Assembly (NCBI GenBank): GCA_035550795.1
Contig: DASZOL010000052.1
Span: forward strand, 62,001-126,000
Source of the DNA: DASRDR01 sp035550795
Lineage (GTDB): Bacteria; Methylomirabilota; Methylomirabilia; Rokubacteriales; DASRDR01
DNA length: 64,000 bases
Direction of reading: 5' to 3'
This document shows, one piece after another, positions 25,470 through 33,971 of the stretch. Below the pieces are notes generated by a model. That model did not search any database. It saw only the letters and a list, made by a program, of their open reading frames with translations, and was not told where the DNA came from. The first letter of the stretch is position 1; each line of letters starts with the position of its first letter. Both the position numbers and the translations under genes were made by a program.

Positions 25470-26612
25470 TCACCACCACATCACCGCCGTCTCGCCGGCA
25501 TCGGCGGTGTAGTACAGGCGCAGGCGCAGCACGTACGTGCGGCCCTCGTGCAGCCGGCGCCGGATGTAGGCGTTCCGCTCCTCGCCGCTGTCGTCGTCGC
25601 CCTCGAGGTACACCTCCGCGCCGTCCGGCCCCCGCTCGAAGAGCACGATCACGGTGTCGGAGACGCCGAACGTCCGGATCTCGTAGTGACGGTCGGCCGT
25701 CGGCTTGAGCAGGAAGGCCCGCTGCTCACCCGGGTTGATCTGGAGCCGCTTGGCCTCGAGCAGGACGAGCTCCTCGTCGTCGGCAGGGGACAGCGAGGGA
25801 TAGAAGGTGGTCACCCACTCCCGGTCGCGCTGGGACAGCCCGCCCGCCGGGTGGAGTCCCTGACGGTACTGCTCGGGCTCCAGGATGAGCCCTGGCCCGA
25901 ACGGGTAGTGCATGACCGAGTCGGGATCCCACGAGGAGCCCTGCACCTGATCGGGCTGGATCTTCCGGATGATGTTGTGGAACGTCATCTCGCGGGGCCA
26001 GTTGTTCGGCGGGCCGGCGAGGGCTCGGTACACCGCTTCCTCGTCCCAGACGATGCCGGCGTTCGGATTCTGGTGCTCGTGAGGAAAGCCGAGCGTGTGA
26101 CCGATCTCGTGGGTCGCGACGTCGACGCCGTAGTCGCCGCTCGCGATCCCGTCCGTCGGATCCAGGTTCATCGTGCGGTCATCGGCCCCCTGCCGGAGCA
26201 CCTGACGCCCGAGGTACGACCAGTGACCGTCCCCCGGCTCGAATCCGATGCGCACCTGGGCCGTCGCCCGGTCCGCCACGGGCTCGAACCGAACGCCGAT
26301 CCGGAGGTCCGTGTAGCGCTGGAAGGCCTTCCGCGCTTGGCTGCGGAGCGCATCCGTCCCTGCCCACCGCGTGAACGGCTCCTTGGGCTCGAAGAACGCG
26401 TACTTCACGGTGGAGCCGTTCACCCACTTGTCGGCGTGCATGACGATAAGGCGCGTCCGTTCCCCCGAGAGCGTCGAGGGAAACTGGCGCGGCGTTCCCT
26501 CCCGGATCGAGCACAGTCGCCGTAGACCACCCAGGCCGGCAGCAGAGCCGCCGGGGGCGTTCGCCGTCGTCCGCGGAGCGCGCGAGAGGTGCCGAGGCGC
26601 TGACTTCTTCAT
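25470..26612 (-). CDS. Astacin-type (M12A) zinc metalloprotease
   Basis: Product of 380 residues. The extended zinc motif HEIGHTLGFPHEH gives His168, Glu169, His172 and His178, the astacin signature HExxHxxGFxHE. The Met-turn DSVMHYPFG follows at the expected distance. The C-terminal about 110 residues (LQINPGEQRAFLLKPTADRH to YVLRLRLYYTADAGETAVMW) form a beta-sandwich like the pre-peptidase C-terminal domain. The N-terminus MKKSAPRHLSRAPRTTANAP is basic but not a clear signal peptide, unusual for an astacin. The ATG at 26612 has AGGAGG upstream. A much longer in-frame reading upstream overlaps the patatin gene and is a shadow. Substrate unknown. Confidence 0.9.
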   Translation of the reverse strand: MKKSAPRHLSRAPRTTANAPGGSAAGLGGLRRLCSIREGTPRQFPSTLSGERTRLIVMHADKWVNGSTVKYAFFEPKEPFTRWAGTDALRSQARKAFQRYTDLRIGVRFEPVADRATAQVRIGFEPGDGHWSYLGRQVLRQGADDRTMNLDPTDGIASGDYGVDVATHEIGHTLGFPHEHQNPNAGIVWDEEAVYRALAGPPNNWPREMTFHNIIRKIQPDQVQGSSWDPDSVMHYPFGPGLILEPEQYRQGLHPAGGLSQRDREWVTTFYPSLSPADDEELVLLEAKRLQINPGEQRAFLLKPTADRHYEIRTFGVSDTVIVLFERGPDGAEVYLEGDDDSGEERNAYIRRRLHEGRTYVLRLRLYYTADAGETAVMWW

Positions 26613-26641
26613 GGCGAGGTCCTCCTGTTCCCCCGATCGGC

Positions 26642-27757
26642 CTACTGATCGAGCCGCAGCTCGGGCACGGGCCACCCGGGGGTCGGACCGGTACCGCCCG
26701 TGACGTGCCGCCGCATGGCGGCGTCGCAGACGGCGTAGCCCCAGTTGATGAGCCGCCCCTGCTCGGCATCGGTGAAGTCGTCCAGCCTGGTCCGCAGCCC
26801 GGCGAGCTCCCGGATGCGGCCGGGAAGCACGGGGAGCGCGTCGGAAAGGCCGTACCTCAGGATGTCGGTGTCGATGCCCCAGTAGGCGCCCTTGCGGGCG
26901 CCGCGCGTGTACTCGTCGACCAGGGCACGCTTCCGGAGACCGCGAGACTGGCTGGTGGCGATGTCCAGGGCCCGAAGCACCTGGCTGTGCCACGCCGTTT
27001 CGGGATCGAGCTGAAGCCCGAACGGCGCCCCGGCATCGCTCGCCAGGATCGTGTCGTAGCGGTTCCACACGGTCTCCAGGCCCAGGTTGTCGTACACCCC
27101 GCCGTCCGTCAGGAGGAGCCGCTCCCGGTACGCGACCTGGTCGAAGAGGTCCGCGCCTTCGACGCGCTGGAATGCACTCGGCTCCGTCTCGATCGCGACC
27201 GGCGACAGGAACGGCGGGAAGGCGCTCGACGCGGTCACCGCGAGCGCGACCGGGAAGGCCGGGTCCTTGATCAGACCGATCCGGTAGTCGCCCGCGTAGG
27301 GCTTCGAGAAGCGAAAGCTCACGCCGGTCGCGAGGTTCGTCGCGTTGAACACGAAGCGCGGTCGATCGGGAAGATCGCGGAGCGTGGTCGCCCCGTACAG
27401 GTGCTTCGCGTACTCGGCCTGGAGCAGGTCGCTTGGCCGGCGTCCCGGGAGCACGGCGCCAAGCCCGATCGCCGGGGCATCGACGGTCCGGTGGCAAAAG
27501 GCCCGGAGCGGCTCGATGACCAGCTCGCGAAGGTTCCCGCCCCCGGCGCCGTGGAAGCGCAGCGCTTGCCACCGGATGGCCAGAACGCCTGCCGTGATCG
27601 AGCCGCCCGAGATGCTCGAGACCCGGTCCAGGCGGGCGAGGATGCCGAGCTCGTCGAGCCGCCACAGCGCGCCGCAGTGGAACAGCGTGGCCCGGAACCC
27701 TCCTCCCGAGAGGGCAAGACCGATGCCAGGCTCAACACCCTCGTTCCCGAACGGCAC
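26642..27757 (-). CDS. Patatin-like phospholipase
   Basis: Product of 371 residues. The glycine-rich oxyanion motif is GIGLALSGGGFRATLFHCGA. The nucleophile elbow is VSSISGGSITAGVLA (Ser in S-I-S-G-G, first Gly of GxSxG replaced by Ser). The catalytic Asp lies in LLLTDGGVYDNLGLETVW. This is the Ser-Asp dyad of patatin/cPLA2-type lipid acyl hydrolases, which release fatty acids from phospholipids. It starts with GTG at 27757, and no signal peptide is seen. It lies 29 bases upstream of the astacin gene. A lipid hydrolase in the same region as a cyclooxygenase relative and a catalase-related enzyme could supply free fatty acid; this is inference. Patatins also act as effectors in defence systems. 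Confidence 0.88.
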   Translation of the reverse strand: MPFGNEGVEPGIGLALSGGGFRATLFHCGALWRLDELGILARLDRVSSISGGSITAGVLAIRWQALRFHGAGGGNLRELVIEPLRAFCHRTVDAPAIGLGAVLPGRRPSDLLQAEYAKHLYGATTLRDLPDRPRFVFNATNLATGVSFRFSKPYAGDYRIGLIKDPAFPVALAVTASSAFPPFLSPVAIETEPSAFQRVEGADLFDQVAYRERLLLTDGGVYDNLGLETVWNRYDTILASDAGAPFGLQLDPETAWHSQVLRALDIATSQSRGLRKRALVDEYTRGARKGAYWGIDTDILRYGLSDALPVLPGRIRELAGLRTRLDDFTDAEQGRLINWGYAVCDAAMRRHVTGGTGPTPGWPVPELRLDQ

Positions 27758-28198
27758 GGTCCGTCTCCCCCTGACCTCCCTGCACTCGGGCGGGCGGTCA
27801 GGCAGGAGTCAGCAACCCGAATGCCATGGCGATGGGTCGCGATGAGGCCCGGTGCGATGCGGGGTTAGGGGGGCGCGGGGGGGCCGCCCCTTGCACAGTC
27901 TAGGGTGCAGGTCGCGTCGTGCGCTCGGGCCAGTCAAGGCGAGATGCCTTATTCGGCGGCAGCTTACGTCGCCTGCACTGTGCACTGTGCAAGGTGCCCT
28001 GTGGACTGTGCAGCCCGGGCTCCGTTCCTGTCGATGCACCACCATACGGACCACCAGCTCCCCCCCGGTGGTGGTGCTTCGGTAACCGGTGCACGCTCGA
28101 CCGAGACTCGGGACCCGCCACGCCGCACGCGGCGCTCTCCGGGCGACGACCGATAAGGCTTGGTCCTCCGAGACTCCTTTGGCATCCTCGAGTCCAGG
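27758..28198. other. Intergenic region with structured repeat, no gene seen
   Basis: About 440 bases between the patatin start and a small plus-strand gene. It holds the TGCACAGT-type repeat element (listed separately) and an inverted repeat, gcaccacca at 28036-28044 with tggtggtgc at 28069-28077, that can form a hairpin with a C-rich loop. Short open frames on both strands lack codon bias and ribosome sites, so I call none of them. Confidence 0.5.
27891..28013. repeat. TGCACAGT-palindrome repeat element, copy A
   Basis: The element opens with ttgcacagtctagggtgcag (27891-27910). It has about 60 bases of interior and closes with cctgcactgtgcactgtgca (27972-27991) plus a further ggactgtgcag (28003-28013). 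The opening and closing units are imperfect inverted repeats of each other. The interior ggcgagatgcctt...ttacg resembles that of copy B at 39099-39228, which has the same order, orientation and interior length (59-60 bases). Such terminal-inverted short elements suggest a MITE/REP-like sequence or clustered operator sites. I see no similar copy elsewhere in the window. Confidence 0.6.
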
Positions 28199-28666
28199 AT
28201 GAAGCGCGGATCCTCCGCCAGGGCAGGACGGCGACCGACGGCGAGTGCGCGGCGCAGCAGCCAGGCGCACGCGCGAGGCGCCCCGGCACGTCGCGCGGGG
28301 AAAGTACGGCTGGGGCCTTCGCCCGGCGACCTCGTCATCGTCAGCCGCGCGCTGGCCGATCTCGCGGACTCGCTCCGGTCCCGGCAGGAAGCCTCGGGCC
28401 GCGGCCGCGTCATCCTGGACCGGCGACTCACGGAGCGGCGCCGCGCGCTTCAGCGGGTGGAGCGGGACCGCCGCCAGAGCGACCGACGTCGGCCGCCCAC
28501 GAACCCCACCGAGGCGCTCATGCGCGTCCTCGGCTTCATGATCGTTCCCACCGGGGGACCGGGGAATGGATCGACCACGCGGCCGCGCGCGAAGCCACCG
28601 GCGGCCGAGTCGGGCAGAGCCCGGCAACTCGCCCTGCGTCCTCGCGGCCGGCCCGGCCGCGCCTGA
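28199..28666 (+). CDS. Small basic protein with DRR-ERR motifs, unknown function
   Basis: Product of about 155 residues if started at the ATG at 28199; the start is uncertain (a TTG at 28160 is also in frame). The middle section RGRVILDRRLTERRRALQRV and ERDRRQSDRRRPPTNP has repeated D/E-R-R units, followed by a short hydrophobic ALMRVLGFMIVP. From memory, small soil-bacterial proteins with paired DRRR/ERR motifs and a hydrophobic end are common but uncharacterised. The N-terminal 60 residues are Arg/Ala-rich and may not be coding. It may be an RNA- or membrane-binding peptide; this is speculation. Confidence 0.4.
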   Translation: MKRGSSARAGRRPTASARRSSQAHARGAPARRAGKVRLGPSPGDLVIVSRALADLADSLRSRQEASGRGRVILDRRLTERRRALQRVERDRRQSDRRRPPTNPTEALMRVLGFMIVPTGGPGNGSTTRPRAKPPAAESGRARQLALRPRGRPGRA

Positions 28667-28715
28667 CGCGCCCGCCCGAGCCGGTCGGCCCCAGGAATCC
28701 CCGCGAGCGCGCGGA

Positions 28716-29867
28716 CTACGCGAGCACGACGCGGATCGACAGCTCTCCCGACGACCGCGTCGCGACCTTGTAGCGCCGGCCGGACTTCCGTTCCGCGGCG
28801 AAGAACTTCTCCACTTCTCGCCCGATCTTGGGCACGCTGAACTCGTCCAGCGGGTACGTGAGGTGAACGGTGAAGTCATCGTCCGGACGCGCGGCGGAGA
28901 TCATCTTCAGCGTGCCCACATCCGGGTTGTCGAACTTGCCGTCAGCAGAGACGACGTAGTGCTTCGCGACGATCGTCTCAAAGTAATCAAGCGCGACGTT
29001 TCGCTCGCTGCCGTGGTGGGGCAGCTTCAACACGTCGACCGTCAGCTCGCCCTTCTTCAGAAGCCTCGACGCCTTCAAGCCGTCGAGCGTGTGATCGCCC
29101 CGGCCGTCACCCGTCAGCAGGATGCGCTTTCCCTGCGACTCGACCAGAAGCACGATGCTCGACAGGTTGTGGACTGACGTGTCGACGTAGGCGGCGATCT
29201 CGGCGAGTCGGGCCCGGCTCGTCTCCTTCTTGAGGAGCGGCCTGATCTCCTTGTTCCACTTCTTCTGCAGGGCCAGCAGCTCGGTCTTTCGGGGCGCGAT
29301 GACCGTGATCCTGAGATCGCCCACGGTGACGGCCTTCTTGGTGCCGTCGGTCAGGACGAGCCCCTTGAAGGGTATGTTGCCGCCGAGGCTCAGCGCGTCG
29401 AGGAGCTTCCGCAGGTCGCGCCCCTGCTTGACGCTCGCCAGGATGAGCGACCCTTCGGGCCGCAGGAACTCCCCGAGGGACGCCGCGGTCATTGACGACG
29501 CGCTCGCGGCCACCTGGAGGTCGTCGTTGTCCAGGATGTCGTCGAAAGAGTTGTGCCAGAACCGGCGGATCTTCCACGGCGGGGGCTGGCCCGACTCGCG
29601 GCGGTCATTCAGCTTGCTGGCGAGCTCGAGGAGGCCGGACACGTGGTCGTCGTCGATGTGGCTGACCATCATCAGCTCGATGTCCAGCGGCGTCCGGGCG
29701 TCGAGATCACGCTCGGTGCGGATCGCTTCCAGCCTCGGCCGCAGGGCGTCGTTGTAGACGCCGGGCGGGCCCCCGTCGATGACGGTGAGCTGGGGCTTCG
29801 TCCCGGTTCCGGAGTGGAGGATGAGCGAGTCGCCGAATCTCGCGCGCAGCGCTTCGAGAACCAGCAT
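28716..29867 (-). CDS. ComEC-like metallo-beta-lactamase-fold hydrolase
   Basis: Product of 383 residues. The metal-binding motif is SHIDDDHVSG (His70, Asp74, His75), a variant of HxxxDH. ILLTGDGRGDH provides the next metal ligand, and LKLPHHGSERN the last, exactly as in the MBL domain of ComEC/Rec2. It is a free-standing, soluble version with no membrane part. Such proteins occur as nuclease-like or effector modules in several bacterial conflict systems. The start ATG at 29867 has GGGAGG upstream and lies 17 bases after the subtilase stop, so the two genes are co-transcribed. The substrate, nucleic acid or other phosphodiester, is unknown. Confidence 0.85.
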   Translation of the reverse strand: MLVLEALRARFGDSLILHSGTGTKPQLTVIDGGPPGVYNDALRPRLEAIRTERDLDARTPLDIELMMVSHIDDDHVSGLLELASKLNDRRESGQPPPWKIRRFWHNSFDDILDNDDLQVAASASSMTAASLGEFLRPEGSLILASVKQGRDLRKLLDALSLGGNIPFKGLVLTDGTKKAVTVGDLRITVIAPRKTELLALQKKWNKEIRPLLKKETSRARLAEIAAYVDTSVHNLSSIVLLVESQGKRILLTGDGRGDHTLDGLKASRLLKKGELTVDVLKLPHHGSERNVALDYFETIVAKHYVVSADGKFDNPDVGTLKMISAARPDDDFTVHLTYPLDEFSVPKIGREVEKFFAAERKSGRRYKVATRSSGELSIRVVLA

Positions 29868-29884
29868 CGTCGCCTCCCTGACGG

Positions 29885-31918
29885 TCAGACCGATTGCAGC
29901 GCGCGCAGCACGTCGAGCATGCCCGCACCCTGGAAGTAGCGCTCGCGGCCGAGGTCGGTCGCCGTCGAGCACAGGATCTGCTTGAGGCGTCCCGGCCGAC
30001 CGACCAGCTCGTTGTGCCGCGCCATCAGGAGCGCCGCCGCGCCGCTCACGTGCGGGGCGGCCATGCTTGTGCCGTCCTTGAGCCCGAAGGCGCCCTCGGG
30101 GACCGGCGAGGTGATCTTCTCTCCGGGGGCGACCAGGTCCGGCTTGTTCCGGCCGTCACCGGTCGGTCCCCGGCTCGAGAAGTAGCTGACGCCGTAGGTA
30201 TGCGGGCGGTAGCGATGGGTCGCGCCGACCGTGATGACCTGCTCAGCGTTGCCGGGATCGGTGATGCTGATGCTCAGGTACGCCTCGGCGACGCGGCCCT
30301 CGGCCGTCGTGTACCGCTGGCGGCCCTGGTTCCCGGCCGCCGCCACCACGACGATGCCCGACGCGACGACGCGCTCGCACTCATCGCAGACGGGAGTGCG
30401 GCCACACGCGTAGTTCGAGATCTCGTGCGGGATGGACAGGCTCAGGTTCGCCCCGTGGACGACGACGTACTCGTTCGTCGAGTTCAGATATCGCACGAAC
30501 TGAAGCGCCGCCATGACGGCGAACTCGTCGCCGCGCCCGGCCTCGTTGAGGACGCGGAGGTCGTACACGCGAAGGTCCGGGCAGACACCGACCAGGTCCT
30601 CTTCCAGGTCGACCGCCTCCCCCTTTCTCCAGTCGCCGGCCAGGATGCCCGCCACGTGGGTGCCGTGGTCGTTCTCCGGTCTCACGTACTCGCCGTCCAC
30701 GTGCGGGATCCGGAGGAAGGGTGAGACGAGAGCCCAGTCGATCGAGCGGCCACGCTGCAGGGCCTGGTTGAGCTCCTCCAGCTGCTGCCGGAGCCGCTTG
30801 GCATCGGAGGAGCCGGCGTCCAGCCGCTTTCGGAGCTCCCCCGGCAGCTCGGGCGAGTCCGGGTCGAGGAGGAGGTCGACCTGGGTGAAGTCGTACGTCT
30901 CGACGACGCGCGTGCAGTTCGCGGAGCGCCCGTTCGTGTCGAGGAACGGCTTGTCGCTCACCGGCGCCCCCGTCTTCGGATCGCGCGTCCGGAAGGCCGG
31001 ATGCCGAGCGTCGATACCGCTGTCGATGACCGCCCACGTCAAGTCCCGGCAGGAGATGTCGAAGAGACGGCGCGCGGCGTCCGCCTTGACGGCCAGCGTC
31101 GATCGCGCCACCGTCGGGGACGCCTCCCGGTTCAGGCTCACCGAATGGACCATGGCGCGGGGCTCGGACGCGACCCCCCGAACCATCTCGGCGACGGCCC
31201 GGACCAGCACGAGCCAGTCGGCCTCGGTCGCCGCGGCAACGCCCTCCGTGCGCTCGGTGAAGACGCGGGGCAGCCGGCCGCCCCTTCGCACGATCGTAAG
31301 CGCGCCAACGACCCGGATCATCCACAGGAGATCGGCGCGCACCCGGAGCCGCCGTTTGACGCTCTCCGGCCCCGGAGCGATCGGCGGGTGCTCCGGGTCC
31401 TTGATCGCCTGGGCGAGCCACCGCTGCGAGGTCCCGACTTGGACGTCATCGACGCTCCAGTCCCGGGTCAGGCGGTGCCACCACTCGGTCATGGGCAGGA
31501 CGACGCGCACCAGATCCTCGAAGTGCAGCGTGGCGGCGACGGTGGACTGGTTGTAGACGACGCGGGGCAACGGCTCCGGAGAGTGGCCGAAGGCGCGCCA
31601 CGCGGGGGTCTGGCGCTGGACGGGTAGGCGCTCGCGAATGACGCGGCGCACCTCGCCGGCCGCGACTTCCCGGTAGGGCGTCAGCAGGAGCTTGACCGGC
31701 GGAAACAACGCCTCCGCTCGGCGCGGGGTCCGAGGCCGGGCCGGCCCTCTTCGGTCGGTGTCGTCGGCCGGTTGCCTGGCGTATTCCAGCCAGACGTCGG
31801 GCAGCACCGGCGAGTCCTGGGTGAACCGTCGGGCCTTCCCGATTCCGAAGAGAAGCTGCTCCATCAGGTCCCAGTCAAGCTTCTGGGGAGCCGAGGCCTT
31901 CCTGCGCTTGGTCGCCAT
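29885..31918 (-). CDS. Subtilisin-like serine protease (S8)
   Basis: Product of 677 residues. The catalytic triad is visible: Asp299 in WAVIDSGIDARHPAF, His418 in NDHGTHVAGILAG, and Ser618 in KDGTSMAAPHVSGAAALLM. An oxyanion Asn lies in VVVAAAGNQGRQ. The N-terminal about 290 residues have no recognised domain and no signal peptide (MATKRRKASAPQKLDWDLME). The insert between Asp and His carries a helical segment (LRKRLDAGSSDAKRLRQQLE). A cytosolic S8 protease with a large unknown N-terminal domain fits regulated or effector proteases better than a secreted digestive enzyme. It is first in a transcript with the MBL gene. Confidence 0.92.
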   Translation of the reverse strand: MATKRRKASAPQKLDWDLMEQLLFGIGKARRFTQDSPVLPDVWLEYARQPADDTDRRGPARPRTPRRAEALFPPVKLLLTPYREVAAGEVRRVIRERLPVQRQTPAWRAFGHSPEPLPRVVYNQSTVAATLHFEDLVRVVLPMTEWWHRLTRDWSVDDVQVGTSQRWLAQAIKDPEHPPIAPGPESVKRRLRVRADLLWMIRVVGALTIVRRGGRLPRVFTERTEGVAAATEADWLVLVRAVAEMVRGVASEPRAMVHSVSLNREASPTVARSTLAVKADAARRLFDISCRDLTWAVIDSGIDARHPAFRTRDPKTGAPVSDKPFLDTNGRSANCTRVVETYDFTQVDLLLDPDSPELPGELRKRLDAGSSDAKRLRQQLEELNQALQRGRSIDWALVSPFLRIPHVDGEYVRPENDHGTHVAGILAGDWRKGEAVDLEEDLVGVCPDLRVYDLRVLNEAGRGDEFAVMAALQFVRYLNSTNEYVVVHGANLSLSIPHEISNYACGRTPVCDECERVVASGIVVVAAAGNQGRQRYTTAEGRVAEAYLSISITDPGNAEQVITVGATHRYRPHTYGVSYFSSRGPTGDGRNKPDLVAPGEKITSPVPEGAFGLKDGTSMAAPHVSGAAALLMARHNELVGRPGRLKQILCSTATDLGRERYFQGAGMLDVLRALQSV

Positions 31919-32101
31919 GGTGGTGGTCTCCGATCAGATTCGGTGCCCGTGCACGGTGCCCGGGTGATGCGCCCCCACCCGGAGCGGCCCTTGCCCGCTC
32001 GCCGCGGCCCGCTGTAGCCTCGCGTCTGGCCCGGAACGCTGGTGCCCGCCCCATCCGGGGCTCCCGACACCCGCGATCGAGCCACCGGAAGGAGGAACAA
32101 G

Positions 32102-32344
32102 ATGGTCCGCGCCTATCTCCTGATCGACGCCGATCCGGCCGCCGGCTCCGACCTGCTCCCACGCCTGAGGAGCCTGAGCCTCGGCAATTGCCTGATGCTG
32201 GCGGAGCAGATGATCCCGGGGGAGATCATCGCGCACCTTCACTGCAACGAGCTCGCGGACGTCACCCGGGCGATCGTCGAGGACATCTCCGGGCTCAACG
32301 GCGTCAGGCGCACGACGGTGCTGGCGTTGAACAATCGCGGATAG
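32102..32344 (+). CDS. Stand-alone Lrp/AsnC ligand-binding (RAM) domain protein
   Basis: Product of 80 residues with no DNA-binding domain. It begins MVRAYLLIDADPAAGSDLLP and ends RAIVEDISGLNGVRRTTVLA, matching the beta-alpha-beta-beta-alpha-beta RAM domain that binds amino acids and forms dimers and octamers in Lrp-type regulators. The start is fixed by AGGAGG 7 bases upstream. Single RAM proteins may bind effectors or modulate a full-length Lrp. It is divergent from the subtilase/MBL pair with about 180 bases between, and precedes a broken gene. Confidence 0.7.
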   Translation: MVRAYLLIDADPAAGSDLLPRLRSLSLGNCLMLAEQMIPGEIIAHLHCNELADVTRAIVEDISGLNGVRRTTVLALNNRG

Positions 32345-32437
32345 CTCGGCCGCGCTCCGTCCCGTCCCCGGGGACCCTGCGACGCGCCACGGCGTCGAGC
32401 CTCGCCCGCTGCCCGGCGCCGGGCTCCGCGCCGCGTC

Positions 32438-33020
32438 ATGACGGAACCCGCGGACGGCGACGCCTTCCCGGCGACTGCGGTGGTCGAGGCGATCCGCGCG
32501 GTCCCGCACCCGCTCGCGCGCAACCTGGCCCAGGGCGAGCTGTCGCAGAAGATGGCGGGGCTCGCGGGACCTGCCGCCAACTGGTACACCTTCGCGACGT
32601 GGGCGTCGACGCCGGCGGGGCGAGCGATCCGCCAGGAGGACCTGGCGCGGCGGATCGAGGCTGACCTCCACGGCTCCGGCAACCTCAAGGTGTTCGCGGA
32701 GGTCGGCCGGGGTTCGCGCGCTTCCCGGCGCTGCCGGGAACAACGGGCGCCAGGAAGCCTGGGGCCATCGATCGGCGCGGCGGCGGACTGCGCCCCGGCG
32801 ACTCTCGCGACGGCCAGGGATTCCTCCGCTCGGTCTTCGCGGACTGCCACGGCACGCTCGCGACAGCCGGCGCTGAGCGCACCTGGCTTGCAACCTGCGC
32901 ATCGGGCTTCACGAGCATGCCCGCTCCAGCCGGAGATCCCGGAGGCGCTCGATGCGCCGGTCGCGGAGCCGCGAGACCCCGGGAACCCCCTCATCGACCG
33001 ACTGCCGCCACGTGACCTCC
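32438..33020 (+). pseudogene. Unknown-function gene broken by several frameshifts
   Basis: The first about 90 codons read MTEPADGDAFPATAVVEAIR and LSQKMAGLAGPAANWYTFAT, WASTPAGRAIRQEDLARRIE, a coherent protein of a family I remember only as uncharacterised. Coding then jumps to another frame (FARFPALPGTTGARKPGAID, QGFLRSVFADCHGTLATAGA), then to a third (AHLACNLRIGLHEHAR), and back to the first (LQPEIPEALDAPVAEP). In intact relatives I recall a continuous block like ANLxIGLHEQTRLQPEIAEAL. At least three indels are therefore present, which makes true decay likelier than a single sequencing error. The 3' boundary is uncertain. Confidence 0.55.
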
Positions 33021-33023
33021 GGA

Positions 33024-33941
33024 TCAGTCCTGGTGGAAGTGGCCGAGCTCGACGCGACTCCGGACGGCGCTCAGCTGTCGCTGCGTGTACTCCCCGAGCG
33101 TCTTGCCGCACCGGTCCTTGGCGTCATTCTCCAGGATGAGCGCCGTCGTCTGGGGAGCGGCCGCCATGACGGCCGCGACCACTTCGATGTAGTTCGACCA
33201 GATGTCGTGTAGCTCCCGTCGCTGGTTGCTGAGGTGCGCGTCGGGGTCACCCGGATGCCCGTGCCAGTTCCACTCGGCGTAGGAGCGCGACAGCGTGTAC
33301 CAGAGCGCATTGTCGCGGCCCCGGAACCCCGCCTGGCGCATCCGGCCGGGCACCTGTCCAAGATCGGCCAGCACGAGCTTGGTCGGCCCGCCCAGGCAGT
33401 GGCGCCTGAGCCAGGTCGCGAACGCCGGGTCGACCTGCGTGAGGGTCCCCGGGAGCCAGACCGCCTGCTCTGCCAGCACGTTCACGGTCATGGGCGGGTG
33501 CGGGATCGGCTCCTCGCCCTCGGTAGGGGTCCCCGGCTGGACGACCGGAGGCTGGAGAGGCGGCGGCTGACCCGGCGGCACCGAGGCCGGCAGGGTCCGG
33601 AGGATGAGGGACCCTGTCACCCCCGTGGCGCCGCGCTTCGGCACGATTGCCGTCACGTCGACCTGGTACTCCGTGCCCGGGGTCAGGTCCGGAAGCGTGC
33701 GCTGATGGTCCCGCTGCCGGCTCTCGTCGACCACCTCGGCCCACGCCTCGCCGCCGGCCGGGCGGTAGCGCACGAGGCCGCTCGTCCGCTCGTCGGTCTG
33801 CCACTCGACACCGGCCACGTTCCGACCCACCCCGAACGCGCGCGGGCCCATCGTGAACGTCGGCGGTGGAGGGGCCGCCGCGTCGGGGGCCGGCGCTTGA
33901 CTGCTGTCCAGCCACTTCCTCAGATCGTCGAGCCAACCCAT
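33024..33941 (-). CDS. FN3-domain protein of unknown function
   Basis: Product of 305 residues, no signal peptide. Residues about 30-115 form a fibronectin-III-like or purple-acid-phosphatase-N-like beta-sandwich (GRNVAGVEWQTDERTSGLVR, RTLPDLTPGTEYQVDVTAIV). A proline-rich linker follows (ASVPPGQPPPLQPPVVQPGT). The C-terminal about 150 residues are helical (TWLRRHCLGGPTKLVLADLG, NQRRELHDIWSNYIEVVAAV) and not recognised; a small enzymatic or binding domain is possible. It is the third gene of a transcript with the amidase-caspase and M4-like genes, 30 bases after the latter, so it probably works with them. Confidence 0.65.
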   Translation of the reverse strand: MGWLDDLRKWLDSSQAPAPDAAAPPPPTFTMGPRAFGVGRNVAGVEWQTDERTSGLVRYRPAGGEAWAEVVDESRQRDHQRTLPDLTPGTEYQVDVTAIVPKRGATGVTGSLILRTLPASVPPGQPPPLQPPVVQPGTPTEGEEPIPHPPMTVNVLAEQAVWLPGTLTQVDPAFATWLRRHCLGGPTKLVLADLGQVPGRMRQAGFRGRDNALWYTLSRSYAEWNWHGHPGDPDAHLSNQRRELHDIWSNYIEVVAAVMAAAPQTTALILENDAKDRCGKTLGEYTQRQLSAVRSRVELGHFHQD

Positions 33942-33971
33942 CTGTTGCCTCCTCGCCCCGCGGACGGGCGG

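Noticed and set aside
26705..27868. 387-residue plus-strand frame opposite the patatin gene
   Set aside because: The patatin gene on the minus strand has all catalytic motifs; this frame has none.
28245..28541. 98-residue alternative plus-strand frame within the DRR/ERR small gene
   Set aside because: It is Arg/Ser-rich, lacks a ribosome site, and the neighbouring frame carries the DRR-ERR motif and hydrophobic end.
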